A DNA stretch of 64,000 nt. Source: Pseudocercospora fijiensis CIRAD86. Taxonomy: Eukaryota > Ascomycota > Dothideomycetes > Mycosphaerellales > Mycosphaerellaceae. Below are positions 22,271 to 33,377 of this stretch, one piece after another (position 1 is the first letter of the stretch; each line of letters begins with the position of its first letter). The notes beneath the pieces were generated by a model. It was not told the origin of the DNA and did no database searches. It saw only the letters and a list, made by a program, of their open reading frames with translations. A program made the position numbers and the translations under genes. The DNA lies in assembly GCF_000340215.1 (NCBI RefSeq), contig NW_006921532.1:587844-651843 (forward strand). The letters run 5' to 3'.

Positions 22271-25000
22271 ATATCTTCTAGCGCCCTAAATCCGCTAGGC
22301 GCTAGTAGTAGTAGCAACCTACTAGCCCTAAACCTAGGCGTACTAGTCCCGATCGAAGCCCCCTCCGATAGCGCCTTAGTCGCTGTAACTAGCCTCGAGC
22401 ACTGTTTCTAGATCGTTACCGCTATCGACGACCCCTAAAAGAAGATTAAGACCGCTCGTACCTTGCTACGCGTTATCGATAGAAATGTTAAGAAGGCTAC
22501 TATCTTAGTATCGTATAGTATAAACAACTTACGCTAGGACATTAGTAAGCGTATCTTTAAGCGAGACGTTCTTTAGGATATAGAGCTTTATTAAGCCTTT
22601 CTTATTATTTATAGCCTCGAGATAGCGGGCACTACGATTCGTATACGCTTTACGAACCTTAATTAAGCCTTCGAGTAGTAGGGAGGTCCGAGTAGTCTCC
22701 TAAAGAGCCTTATTAACTTCGCCTACGATAGATAAGAGCGTGCTAAGTAGGTTGCGTCGTTCGTTAATAAGTATCCGGTCCGTCGCGAGGGCATAGAGTA
22801 CCTTTCCCGTACTATAATCTATCGAGTCTCTACTACTAGTAAGAAGTATAGCAAGCAATTAGTTAACTTAACCTTCGTACTTAACGACTTTACGATAGCC
22901 TACTAGAAGCGGTATAAGGATACTATCGCCGAAGTAGATCTTAACGCCTAGTCTACTAAAGATCTACTAAAAGAGAAGGGCTATCGTATTAATAGTACGG
23001 GTTTTATTATTAAAGGTTAAGAGGCTCCTATCGTAGATGTTCTCGAACGTAAGGTCCTTTGTCTTAAGACGGAAGCCGATACGGCTGCTAGTCTAGCGCT
23101 CGCTATAGAGATATAGGTATAAGATCGTCGCTCGACCCGTAACTATAAGGTCCCCTAAGAAGTTTAAGATAAGCGCGCTAAGGCAGAAGTAGCGCGTTAG
23201 AAGGCACTATAGGCTCGCCGGGCATTCTAGAAGGCCGCTAAGAAGTCTACTATACCTTCTAGTACTAACTATAGCGACTCCGATATTAATATACCGGATA
23301 CGCTACTAGAAGATACTATTTCCTCCGAGGGCTCTTTTAGTAAGCGTAGGTATAGAGGCCTCTCGCCGATACTGTTAACTAAGAACATTTATAGATCTTA
23401 TAAGGGTAACTCTATCGTATATCTTATTACGGAGATCGATATAGTTCCTAAGGGCGATATAGGTAAAGTATCTATCGCCCTATCTATCTATTAGTAGTAC
23501 GACGACCTTAGCAAGCTAGGCGAAGAACCGTTTACTATATATACTAGCTATATTAAGAAGGCCGCTAAGGCGTATAGTCTCTATACTAGTACTAAGACGA
23601 GTATCCTTATTAGCTGCCTATTAAAGATTAGACGTAATATCGCTAATTAAGATACCTTCGCTACCCTTAAGGCTAATTAGGCCTATACTAACTAGTTTCC
23701 TAGACGCCCTATTACCGCCCCGATATCTCTAGGACTCTACGCGTTTAACCCTACTAGTACTATTACTCGCGCCCTTATACTAACAGATCGCTAGAGCAAG
23801 TTCGTTACCGGTATTCTTAGCTAAGGCACCTCCTTCGATCGCTTTCGTTAGACTAGTAATATTATCTTCCCTCGAGTCTTCGGTTAGTTATAAGAGCCTC
23901 GTAGAGTATACCTTCCTTTCCTTATCGATCTAATATAGAAGGAGTTTAAAATATACCTTTAGTATATACGTGCGATACCTAAGTCTAAGTAAGAAGGCCG
24001 TAATGCCCTTTAAACTTATAGTATAAGCAACTAAATCGTCCGCTAGTATCCTACCCTATAGCTCTTAGCTATCGCCCTTCGACCTAATTACGTATATAAG
24101 CTTATCTCCGTCCCTAAGCCTACTAAGTTCTTTAAGGTTAGCGGTACTTATAAAAACTGTCCTTCTAAGGAGTCTACTCGTCTCGGATAAGATATAGTTA
24201 AGCTCGTAGCTAGCGAGGATACTAGTTACCTACGTATTAAGGTCTGCCTTATATCTAAGGATAAGACTAGCTACTCTACTATTATCGAAGGCATATACTA
24301 GCCCGAGGTCTTTACGAACTAGGTTAAGAAGCTTAAGGCTCGTAGCCTAGTCCTACTAAGTAAGATCGGCAAGCTTACTAATAAGCACCTTACCGACGAC
24401 GACCTCGACTATATATTTAATAGTTAGCCTAATAGTAAGGGGCGTAAAGCGGAGTAGATCCTTAACCCTCTAAAGGAGTGCGAAGTCTCTATTTAGATAC
24501 TATACCTACTATATAGTAATCTAAAGACTAAGAGCAACCGTATATTAATTAACCTAGGCTACTCTCGCGTTATTAACGGTACTAAGGTTAAGGGCTACGA
24601 GAACTTAATAGTCTCTTAGGTTGCTAAAGCGTACCGTAATCTAACCGCTCTCCTAGCCTCTAACTCCTTCGTACTATTCGCTTTCCCTACGGCTATCTTA
24701 GTCGAAGGCCTCGGCTATATCTCCGACGCCCTAGTTAGTAGGATTCCTTAGTTAAGTTACGTTATTTAGAACGAAGTCGAACAGATCCTCTAGCTTAATA
24801 ACGAGGGACTTAAGGAATATCTATACGATTAGGAGAATGCTACGAAGGAAAAGGCTACTAACCTCCTCGTTAATTAAGCTCTCTACGAGAGACAGTACTT
24901 TAGTACTAATAGCTTCTACGCCTTCGGAAGAGATTGCGAGAGCCGACTAGTAGATAAGGTTATTACTAGCGAGGATTACGGTGTACTAAAGCAACAGTAA
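22271..25000 (+). pseudogene. C1 extra gene downstream of pol, about 909 residues, unknown function
   Basis: I do not recognise this protein. The start ATA at 22271 corresponds to ATG in C2 and C3, and the frame runs without an indel to TAA at 24998-25000, 910 codons. C3 has 911 codons in frame. The N-terminus is Ser/Ala/Leu-rich; about residues 40-250 are mixed charged and helical-looking; about 275-330 are Lys/Arg/Ala-rich, then an acidic Ser/Asp patch; the second half is mixed, with conserved blocks such as I-L-V-E-G-L-G-Y-I-S-D-A-L-V near residue 820. I see no signal peptide or membrane segment, so it does not look like an envelope gene, and no zinc or protease motif. Non-RIP differences from C2 fall mostly at silent third positions (for example CGC/CGT, AGA/AGG, GTA/GTT), which supports past selection on a protein. 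Many RIP stops. Confidence 0.78.
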
Positions 25001-25059
25001 GTCTATATAGTAGTTAGTTTTCTAGGAAGTTGTTCTTGTATAATTATAGTATCTAGGAT

Positions 25060-25084
25060 TAATATTACCCCGGGGGTATTATTA
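25060..25084. repeat. C1 palindrome 5 (after the extra gene)
   Basis: Arms TAATATTACCCC and GGGGTATTATTA, 60 bases after the stop codon and about 105 before the 3' LTR. Confidence 0.78.
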
Positions 25085-25190
25085 CGGAGTTCTAGAAATA
25101 GCCTTAGCTAAGAGCGCTAAGGATGTATATATGTTTGTTTTAAGCGCGCTATATAAAACGTATCTAGTTAGATACGAAGAAAGGGAGGGA

Positions 25191-25469
25191 TATTAGCTAG
25201 TAACCGGCCCTATACCTATAGGCTAGTTTTAAGCCTATATAAGAGGCCTCCTTCTATAGAGTAGATAGATTATTAACCTCGTATAGTACATTGTTTATAT
25301 TATACTTCTACAATGCCTATATTATAGGGCTCTAGTTACTAGCCTAAGCGGCAGTCTCGTTATCCTATCTTACTAAACATAGCTGCCTATATTGCTATAG
25401 GTTATATTACCCTCGGTTGCCTATACTATTACTGCTAGTAGTAGTAGTAGTATTGGTTTCCGTCCTTTA
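25191..25469 (+). repeat. C1 3' LTR, 279 bp
   Basis: Same length as the 5' LTR. The base run AAGGGAGGGA just before it is a good polypurine tract, the primer site for second-strand synthesis, and is also present before the C2 and C3 3' LTRs. Confidence 0.92.
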
Positions 25470-25473
25470 CTAT

Positions 25474-25858
25474 TGTATAAGCACTTAACGATAATCTCTC
25501 GATAGTCGTACTTGTCTTCCTTACTACTATACTACTTATCGTATACTTCGAGGAAGTTACGCTAGGGCTCGAAGCTAGATACTCGCCGTACGCGTAGTTA
25601 ATAATCTCTATATAGGCGTTCTTTACCGTAGGATATATATACTAGCGCGCGGAAGTTATACTTAATCTCGGCTTCTTACTACGCTTTAGCGTCCTTATTA
25701 TCTTTATTAACTCTCTCTTTATTATCGGCTCTAGTAGGCGCGACTTCTTCTATTTCGTCGTCTTCTATAGGCGCTTCTTCTTTACCCTCCGGATAACCGC
25801 TAGCTTCTAGCAATTAGTCGTCTATTTACGACTACTAATCGATAGTAGGCTCCTTACT
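25474..25858 (-). pseudogene. Frame D, N-terminal part seen in the window
   Basis: Upstream part of the frame described at 12160-13212. It has an acidic stretch (E-E-A-P-I-E-D-D-E-I-E-E-V-A-P), then K-Y-N-F-R-A-L-V-Y-I-S-Y-G-K-E-R-L-Y-R-D. The A2 5' LTR abuts it at 25859, so the true start is not visible and would lie beyond A2, right of the window. Family unknown. Confidence 0.4.
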
Positions 25859-26055
25859 TGTTAGAGCTAAAGAGGCTATACGTAATTAGTATATAATTAG
25901 GCCGAGTAAAGCTAGAGTCTTAGTGCCTTAGGTAGGGCTTAGCGCTTAGCGTTAGGCTAACTAGCCTGCCTTCCTCCTTCTCCTCCTAGTTCTCTATCGA
26001 ATACTACCTATATCTACTACTACCCTATCTACCTACTAATATAACCCCTATTATA
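25859..26055 (+). repeat. A2 5' LTR, 197 bp
   Basis: Starts with an unmutated TGTTAGAGCT and ends in TATTATA, matching the A1 3' LTR along its whole length. The matching 3' LTR lies past the right end of the window. Confidence 0.87.
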
Positions 26056-26073
26056 TAGTATTCGATCTACCCT
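26056..26073 (+). promoter_or_regulatory. Candidate A2 primer-binding site
   Basis: TAGTATTCGATCTACCC directly follows the LTR. With TAG read as a RIPped TGG it would be a tRNA-type primer site (TGGTATTCGAT). I did not match it to a particular tRNA. Confidence 0.45.
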
Positions 26074-26312
26074 TTAAGGGTAGTAGCTAGATAGTCCTTA
26101 TTTTAAGCTTTTAGTAGTATAGCTACGAACAAGACTAATCTAACTATATTGCGCCTAAAGAACAGGACCTATATATACTATTCTATCGAAACAACCGTAC
26201 TAATTATTAAGCAAGGCCTTCTACACGGCCTATTATACTAAGTTAAGCATACTAGGCCGATATCTACTAATTCCGCTATATCCGTATCTTAGGGGCTAAT
26301 AATACATTATTA

Positions 26313-27660
26313 GTGTCGCCCCTTATAATAGCCGGTTTATTACGAAATAATAACCGTGCTACCGCTAGCAGCGCTAGCAACGACAACGCTAGTAGTACAG
26401 TGCCTACTAAAGTGCCTACTAAAGCACCTACTAAAGTGCCTCCTACTAAAGAGCCTACTACTAGGCCTACCGAAGAACCTATAGTCCTAGGTAATAATCT
26501 AGAATTGCCTATTAACGATATTCTTAGTAATATTATTAACCGTCGATATAGCTAACTAGCCTTTAGCCCCTAGCTAGTAGCGAGACTTTAAGAAGCTACC
26601 TAAAACAGGCTCGCTACTCTACGTTAAGAACAATAGCTAAAGGACAACCTCCTCGAAATTCGCCGCCTTTAGGAGGCCCTAATAACTAATACTAAGCCGA
26701 TAGTAGGGCCTTCCTTACTATTAGTCCTAGTCTAGAAGAAGGATACTAAACTTAAGGACTGCACCGTATTTAACAGCTCTAGTCGAAAGCAATATAATAA
26801 CTATATTCGTAACTATAAGCTTAACTAGCGTAATATACCGAGAGCGCTACTAGATAACTATTCCTTAGTTGTCTATACTATATAGTATATTAACGGTAAC
26901 CCTAAGCGTATATAGGATAACTATTTTGATTCCCTTTACGACTAGACCGCTATTTAATAGCAGGATTACAAGACCATCACACTAAACACTCTTAGCAACC
27001 CTATATTACGCTAGCAGTACGCCTAAGACTAATACCTACGTACTAAACAAAAGGCCGACTAAACCTCTCGATCTTTCGAGGCCTATCTAAAGACCCTTAA
27101 GAACGACTTGCTACCTAAGACCGACTCTATCTAGATATCTAAGATACGACCTAAACTAAGATAGGAACTAGTCCTTAAATTAGACCGCTGCCGTATATTC
27201 GAATAGGCTAATCTTATACGTATTTAATTTATAGTCGAAGTAGAGACGGCTAAACGAGCTATTTAGCTCTAATAACGGTTAGAATCTAAGATACGCCTAG
27301 CTACCTATCGTAGCCGCGGAGGAAACTAAGGTTCCTACTAGAACAATAATACTAATAATAGGAACAGTAATAACGACTATAGAAGGGGCCGTAGCCGACG
27401 GCTATATAGAGGAGGCCGTAATAGGGGCTATAGAAGGGGCTCGTATCCCTACAATACTAATCGCTTAAATAATAATAGTAGTAATAGCGGCTACGGCAAT
27501 GTTCTAACCGGATTGAAGTGCTTTAATTATAATAGCACTAACTATCTACTAGGCTAATGCGACAAACCTAAGGATTAGGCCCGAATCGACCGTACTACTA
27601 CTAAGTACCGAAAGCACCTTTTAGTAGCTAACGCTACCCCTATAGGCTAACCTTCGAAAA
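26313..27660 (+). pseudogene. A2 gag
   Basis: Structural protein of element A. The first 80 codons from 26313 are free of stops and include a Val-Pro-Thr-Lys repeat (residues about 30-50); the first codon is GTG, so the true start may be upstream or a lost ATG. The capsid region follows at about 26600-27300, then an Arg/Gly/Asn-rich stretch and a zinc knuckle at about 27516-27557 with the same two Cys kept as in A1. The repeat varies in unit (K-V, K-A, K-E), as low-complexity Gag N-termini do. Confidence 0.82.
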
Positions 27661-27689
27661 AAGAATAAGCGCCGTACTAACTATTAGCC

Positions 27690-28810
27690 TTATACGGCGC
27701 AAGACTATCGATATTGCACTAGCTATAATACGCTCCTACCTTATATAGGATACGAAGGGTACTAACTACTAAACTAAGGTTATACTAGATCTAGGAAATT
27801 CAGTTAGTGCCCTTATTAGCTATCGCCTAGCTAAGTAATTAGACCTTCGATAACTGCCTAGGACTAACCTACTAACCCTTGCCGAGTTTAATAACGCTCG
27901 GCACTTAACCTATAGGGCCTACTATATTCCTATAGTTCTAAAGGACGACCTCGGAAATAAACGCCTACTAGACTTTACTACCTACGTAGTAGATATAGAC
28001 AACCTATATAAGGGAGCTACTATTATTATTAGCAACCCTATTCTTAAGCACTACGCCGTAGCTATAGACCTAGGCAGCTAATAGTAGCGATTTAGAATCG
28101 CTAGGAAAGAGGATATTAAATACATTAATACTAGCGAGTGCCCTAACGATATTAGGGTCCTGTTTATTAGCAACCTAATACCTGCCTTAGCGGATCCGAT
28201 AGCTAACCTTCTCGGTAGGGATAACGATAATCCTATGCCCCCTAATAGTATAGACCCTAAATAACTCGCTCGTATACCTTAGCCTATTCGAGAGACCTAT
28301 ATTAATATATTCAAATACTACCTAGTATCGATATTACCTATATTTAAGGAGACGGACTATAAGATCGATATTATATAAAATAAGGAGGTTCCTTTTAGGC
28401 CCCTCTATAACCTTAGTAAACGAGAGCTTGCTATACTACGTAAGTACCTAGATAAGAACCTAGCTAATAGTCGAATTTAGTATAGTAACAGCCCTACTAG
28501 TATACCTATCCTATTCGTACTAAAGAAGGATAGCGGCCTACGTTTATATATTAATTGTAGAGGGCTTAACGCTATTACTATTAAAGACCGCTATCTACTT
28601 CCGCTTATTAATAAGACCCTCGATCGCCTTTCTAGCGCCTACTTCTATACTATATTAGATATTAAGGACGCCTATTACCGCATTTATATTCGTAAAGGCG
28701 ATAAATAGAAGATAGCCTTCTATACTCGCTATAGCTATTTTAAGTACTTAGTTATGCTATTTAGCCTGGCTAATGCCCTTGCAACATTCTAGTCCTATAT
28801 TAATCGGGCC
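27690..28810 (+). pseudogene. A2 pol, left part: protease and N-terminal RT
   Basis: The protease site reads D-L-G-N-S from 27788, the same as A1. RT begins near 28320 and includes L-D-I-K-D-A-Y-Y-R at about 28655-28685. Element B inserted about 70 bases before the Y-L-D-D box. Homologous to A1 1290-1800. Confidence 0.88.
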
Positions 28811-28986
28811 TATTAAGATATTAATTAAACAGCTATCCAAATTAATAACGAGTTAAAGAAGAAAGAGAGAGAGGCTCTCTCGCGGAAGAGGCTTTTATCT
28901 ACTCGGCGGATGCCTCAGGCATCAAGTTATATAACCTTTAGTTACGTAACCTCGAATTATATATACAAGTCGCTAAGATCGTAATA
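28811..28986 (-). repeat. B 3' LTR, 176 bp
   Basis: Differs from the other LTR at seven positions, every one a C/T or G/A change at CpA/TpG. The termini read TA...TA, from TG...CA. Confidence 0.93.
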
Positions 28987-30305
28987 GTACTCTCCCTCTT
29001 CGTAGGCGACGTCTACGGCGCTTTGTCTACTCGTTACTTATATAGTATTACGATTATAGCGACTAATAATAGTACGCTCGGTCGTATTAATATCGCTAAG
29101 TTAATAATACGTAGTTGCGGCTTACGCGGGTAGCGCTTATAATAGTCCTTTACTACTTCTTACGTATTAGTAGCGTTCTCGGTAGCTTCCTATATCGGTT
29201 TGTTACATCTAATCTATTTTACTTTATACTATATATTATCTCCTTTGCCTTTTATATCTAGTATTCTTTCTACCTCCTACTCCTTATTACCGTCGATAAC
29301 TAGCGGCGGTAGTAGCTTATATCGTTAACTAGGTATGCCTATTTTAGGTACTAGTACAATTAACGAAGTATAGAAGACGTTATAGATATATATTAAATTA
29401 GGTAGCTTTAGTTAATACGCGTAGGGCGATATTACCTTAGTAATCTTATACGGTCCTAAGTTCTTAACGTCGAGTTTAACGTTAGGTCGATCCGTACTTA
29501 TATCTTTAAGCAATAGGAAGACTTTATTACTAATATAATAGGTAGGAGCGGGTCGGCGGTATTAGTTAGTTAAGTCTTCTATATAAGACTACTAATACTA
29601 TATCTATTCGATAAGATATATTTCGAGGCTCTATAGGTAATCGATCTAGGCTTAAGTATTATTATCTAACGGTAAATCTTCTTCTAATAGGGTTAAAGGT
29701 TTACTTCCGAGACGAGGATTATAACTATAGCTAGCTTAGAACGATAACAATTCGGTAGTTTCGGAGGGTACGTTATTTATTACGAATTCGGCGATAGGGA
29801 GCTAGAGGCTCTAGTCGTCTTACTCGTAGTTTATATATAATCGGAGATATCCTTCGATAACTTTATTTAAGCGTTTAGTTTATCTATTAGTTTATAGATA
29901 ACAAGCGGTCGATAGGTTACGCTTAATATATAAGCGCTTATATAAGTAGTTCTAGAATTTAGAGATAAACTACGTACTATAGTTAGAAGTAATAGTATCT
30001 AGAAGACCGTAAAGCTTCTAAATATAAATAAGGTAGGTATCTACTACTACTTAAGCGTTCGAGCGTCCTTTCTTATATATAAATAGAATAAGATATCGTA
30101 TTTTAGTTAGTTAATCGACAACGATAAGGATCGAGTTATAACTAGAACTATTAGAAAGACTAGTAATAAAGTCTATCGTTACGCTCTTCTATCGAGTAGT
30201 TAGTATAGATAGAGGCCGAAGAAGTTCTCGTTTAGCTTATTTTAAGAATTTAGTCTAGAGATAGGTATAGTAGGCGCCGATATATTATTCGACGTCCTTA
30301 TATAT
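28987..30305 (-). pseudogene. B pol, C-terminal part: integrase core and chromodomain
   Basis: Continues the integrase from 54850 across C2. Just past C2 the frame reads Y-K-D-V-E, stop, Y-I-G-A-Y, the stretch after the HHCC zinc site. The core D-F-I-T-S-L and V-V-D-R-L-T-K blocks lie at about 30080-30190. The C-terminal domain and a chromodomain follow (V-E-R-I-L-D-I-K-G-K-G-D-N-I, then Y-K-V-K at about 29210-29280), ending in R-Y-P-R-K-P near 29130. The 140 bases between the stop and the LTR hold nothing I recognise. Confidence 0.85.
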
Positions 30306-30585
30306 TATTAGCTAGTAACCGGCCCTACATACCTAGGCTAAGTTTTAAGCCTATATAAGAGGCCTCCTTCTACATTGTAGATAGAGCACTAACCTCGTAT
30401 AGCACATTGTTTATATTACACTTCTATAATACCTATATTGCAGGGCTCTAGTTATTAGCCTAAGCAACCGTCTTATTATCCTATTATGCTAAACATAGCT
30501 GCCTATATTGCTATAGGTTATGTTACCCTCGGTAGCCTATACTATTACTACTAGTAGTAGTAGTAGTTTTAGTTTCCGTCCTTTA
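30306..30585 (+). repeat. C2 5' LTR, 280 bp
   Basis: Same termini, TATA box and TAG repeat as the C1 LTR. It differs from the C1 LTR in the CCTACATACC segment, a one-base length change shared with the C2 3' LTR. Confidence 0.92.
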
Positions 30586-31398
30586 TTAGAGCCGAAGGTA
30601 GGGCTATCTCTTTATATCTAATAGGTTCGGGTATGTTAAAGGTAGTCTCTAGGCACGAATAGCTATAACCGAAGCGAGGGCACGATAAGAGCCTATAATA
30701 CGGACGATACCGAAGTATCTTAAGGGGCTATTACGATAAGTAGAGAAACCTCTTAACGAGGGCATCGCTTTAACCCCGAAAAGCTGCAAACCCTTAGGAC
30801 TGTTACAGCTTAGGGCCTAGTCTATAGCTATAGCTAGCTTCTAAGGACTCGGCTCCGGGTCGAAGACCTATTTAGCACCGCTTGCTCGAGATAAGCCCCG
30901 CCTAAGGAGGAGATAGACTAATTACCTATCGGCCTTGCTTGGTTTGCTAAGACTATTAATTAATAGCAAATACGGCTTGTAGGTCGGATAGCCGGGGAGT
31001 CCCCTATTAATCGGGTAGAGCGATCCTAGATTCGCAGCCTCGCTTAGATAGTACTTAGCCTTCTACTAGAAAAAGAAGGCTACCGCCCTCTGCCTAGCTA
31101 AAGGAGATACGAGCTAGTTTCTAGGATCTAGGTGTGAATAGAGATTGTAGTCTCTCCCTCCGAGCGGCTTTCGTCTAATACTAAACTCAGCTCCTAGAGG
31201 TAGTTAGGCGACCCCTAGGAGGCTAAATCCTAATAATACCCCGGGGGTAATACTAGGAGAAACAGCCTAATATACTATTCTCTCGCGTAGCAATATTACA
31301 ACAAACTAAATAAACTAAAGATACTAAAAACACGTTTATATAGCATTTTATTACGACTTTATATAGCATTTCATTTCAACAATTTTACTAACAATCGA
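30586..31398 (+). other. C2 leader
   Basis: Aligns with 13492-14314 of C1. No gene is seen. It begins TTAGAGCCGAAGG, the candidate primer site, and ends before an ATA that stands for the gag start. Confidence 0.6.
31228..31258. repeat. C2 palindrome 1 (leader)
   Basis: Arms TCCTAATAATACCCC and GGGGTAATACTAGGA. The outer pairs are C:G where C1 and C3 have T:A. Confidence 0.76.
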
Positions 31399-32907
31399 AT
31401 AAGCCCTAGCTCTAGCGAAAACGAGTATTAAGAATTAGCGGAATCCTCTAAATCCGAAACCGCCCCTAATCCTATTAACGAAGAAATCAGGCGGCGACTA
31501 GTTAATATAAGTAAGCCTCCTACGCCTTCTACGCTAGAGGCGGTCTATAATGTTATTATAAAGATAATAGAGAAGCAAACTAAACTTCTCCGTTAAAACA
31601 AGCGTCGCCCGCTAGAACTAGGGAGTACTACAAACCCCTTGTTCGAAGGGTAGAACGCTATAGCATATGTTAAGCGCTTTAAGGAAGGCTTAGTTAATTA
31701 CGAGCTCGATAGAGAATCCGACTAGTATAAGATTCGGTCCTTTACGAGGACTACCTCCTCTAAGCTTTACCGAACCCTTAAAACCCTAGTTAGCTACCTA
31801 GAAAAGGACGACAAGTCTAATACTAACTAGGAGACCTTTAAGATAGCCTTTATAAGGGAATATCGGGAGCGCGATAGCCGTCGTATTAAAGGCAGTCGTA
31901 CGTAGCTCGAGTCCCTCTACTTAGTAAGGCGCACTAAGGATAACGACCTAAAGGGGTATGTTCGCGAGTTTGTCGAGTTAGCGGACGGCATCGAATAGAG
32001 TAACCTCGAAAACTCTTAGAGAACGAGGCTACTCCTCTAGGGATTGCTATAGCCTATAGCTTAGCGTATCTTCCGTCGCTATAAGCTTAGCGAGTCCGAT
32101 CCTAAGAGTTTTAGGAAATACAAAGAGGTCCTAGTATATATTAAGGCCGATATTAATAGTATAGCCGATACGAGGAAGTTTATCTACGGCGAAGACCGGA
32201 ATAACCTAGCGTAGGTTAGGAAAGAAGCCTTAGGAAATAAGGGACCTAAGTTCCTTCCTAAATCGCAAAGTAGTCCTAAGACCGTAACTCCTACTATTAC
32301 TAAGCACTCTTAAGACGTTACAGACTTAGCTAAATCCCTAGCCTAGCTAAACCTAAATACGAAAGCATTGCAGCGAGTTAGGGAGGTTATTAATACTACT
32401 ATACTAGGCGATATACCGCTAGTCTACTAGGTTTTAGATCCTAACTACCCTAAAGCCCCTTTAGTAGATATCTACGCTATACGGAAGATCTATTCTAACT
32501 TAGATAGCAAGTGCTAGATATATAGCGGGTTCAAATATGTCTAATCGTCCTGCCCTATCTAGAAAGAGCTTCTTAAAAGGAAGCTTATTATGCAAGTAAA
32601 TAGCCGATTCTACTATATAGACACCGGCGACAAGATTAATTTCGAATAGGATCGGAGAGCCCCGAAGCTGCCTTAGCTAAAGACCCTTCCAGAAAAGAAG
32701 TATAGCGGCAAGATCGAGTTTAAGGACACTAGGAATAGTACCCTCGCCGCTATTACTAAACGAGAAACTTAGAAGGTTAGGGCAAAACAGGTTAAGGAGC
32801 GAAGCAGTAACGGAACTACTAAGCCTATTAAAGTTAACTTTGTTTCTTAGGATCCGGACGCAGTTACTAATGTTTACGTAGTTACTAAGAACAGTATAGA
32901 TATCTAC
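31399..32907 (+). pseudogene. C2 gag, part before C3
   Basis: From the presumed start (ATA at 31399) through the capsid region to a zinc knuckle at 32512-32553 that keeps the first and last Cys; the second Cys and the His read Tyr. C3 inserted some 350 bases after the knuckle, duplicating CTAC (32904-32907 and 45171-45174). The frame rejoins C1-like sequence exactly when C3 and one CTAC are removed. Confidence 0.85.
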
Positions 32908-33186
32908 TAAAGGACGGAAACTAATACTACTACTACCACTTGTAGCAATAGTACAGGCTACCGAGGGTAATATAACCTATAGCAATACGGGCAGCTATGT
33001 TTAGCAAGATAGGATAGCGAGACTGTCGCTTAGGCTAATAACTAGAGCCCTGTAATATAGGCATTGTAGAAGTGTAACATAAACAATGTGCTGTACGAGG
33101 TTAATGCTCTATCTACAATGTAGAAGGAGGCCTCTTATATAGGCTAAAAACTAGCCTATAGGTATAGGGCCGGTTACTAGCTAATA
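32908..33186 (-). repeat. C3 3' LTR, 279 bp
   Basis: On the plus strand it starts TAAAGGACGG and ends AGCTAATA. It is followed outward by TCCCTCCCTTT, the complement of the polypurine tract. Confidence 0.92.
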
Positions 33187-33292
33187 TCCCTCCCTTTCTT
33201 CGTATCTAACTAGACACGCTTTATACTGCGCGCTTAAAACAAACATATATACATCCTTAGCGTTCTTAGCTAAGGCTATTTTTAGAACTCCG

Positions 33293-33317
33293 TAATAACA
33301 CCCCCGGGGTAGCATTA
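33293..33317. repeat. C3 palindrome 5 (after the extra gene)
   Basis: Plus-strand arms TAATAACACCCC and GGGGTAGCATTA, about 60 bases beyond the stop of the extra gene. It retains one CA and one GC that C1 has lost. Confidence 0.77.
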
Positions 33318-33377
33318 ATCCTAGATACTATAATTATACAAAAACAACTTCCTAAGCAATACTATACAGACCTACTA

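Larger units (their letters stand above)
13213..25469 (+). mobile_element. Element C copy C1: 12.26-kb Ty3/gypsy LTR retrotransposon with an extra gene
   Basis: LTRs of 279 bp lie at both ends, flanked by the 4-bp direct repeat CTAT (13209-13212 and 25470-25473). Internal order: leader, gag-protease, RT-RNase H-integrase, spacer, unknown 910-codon gene, 3' LTR. It is complete and uninterrupted, which makes it the reference for C2 and C3. I see no chromodomain after the integrase. All differences between its two LTRs are transitions at CpA/TpG. Confidence 0.93.
25859..28810 (+). mobile_element. Element A copy A2, left part (5' LTR to mid-RT)
   Basis: Second copy of element A, inserted in frame D. 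It is split by B at the RT gene: the left part ends in TAATCGGGCC at 28810 and the right part resumes at 60073 after the duplicated GGGCC. Unlike A1 it shows the 5' LTR and the start of gag. It keeps more CpA/TpG than its neighbours at 26330-26450. Confidence 0.92.

Noticed and set aside
22271..25000. Extra gene of C as an envelope gene (an endogenous retrovirus-like element)
   Set aside because: No signal peptide, membrane segment or cleavage site is visible in any copy; position after pol alone is not evidence.
26313..26555. Pro/Thr/Lys-repeat ORF as an independent host gene
   Set aside because: It is in frame with the A2 gag that follows and lies at the expected distance from the 5' LTR.
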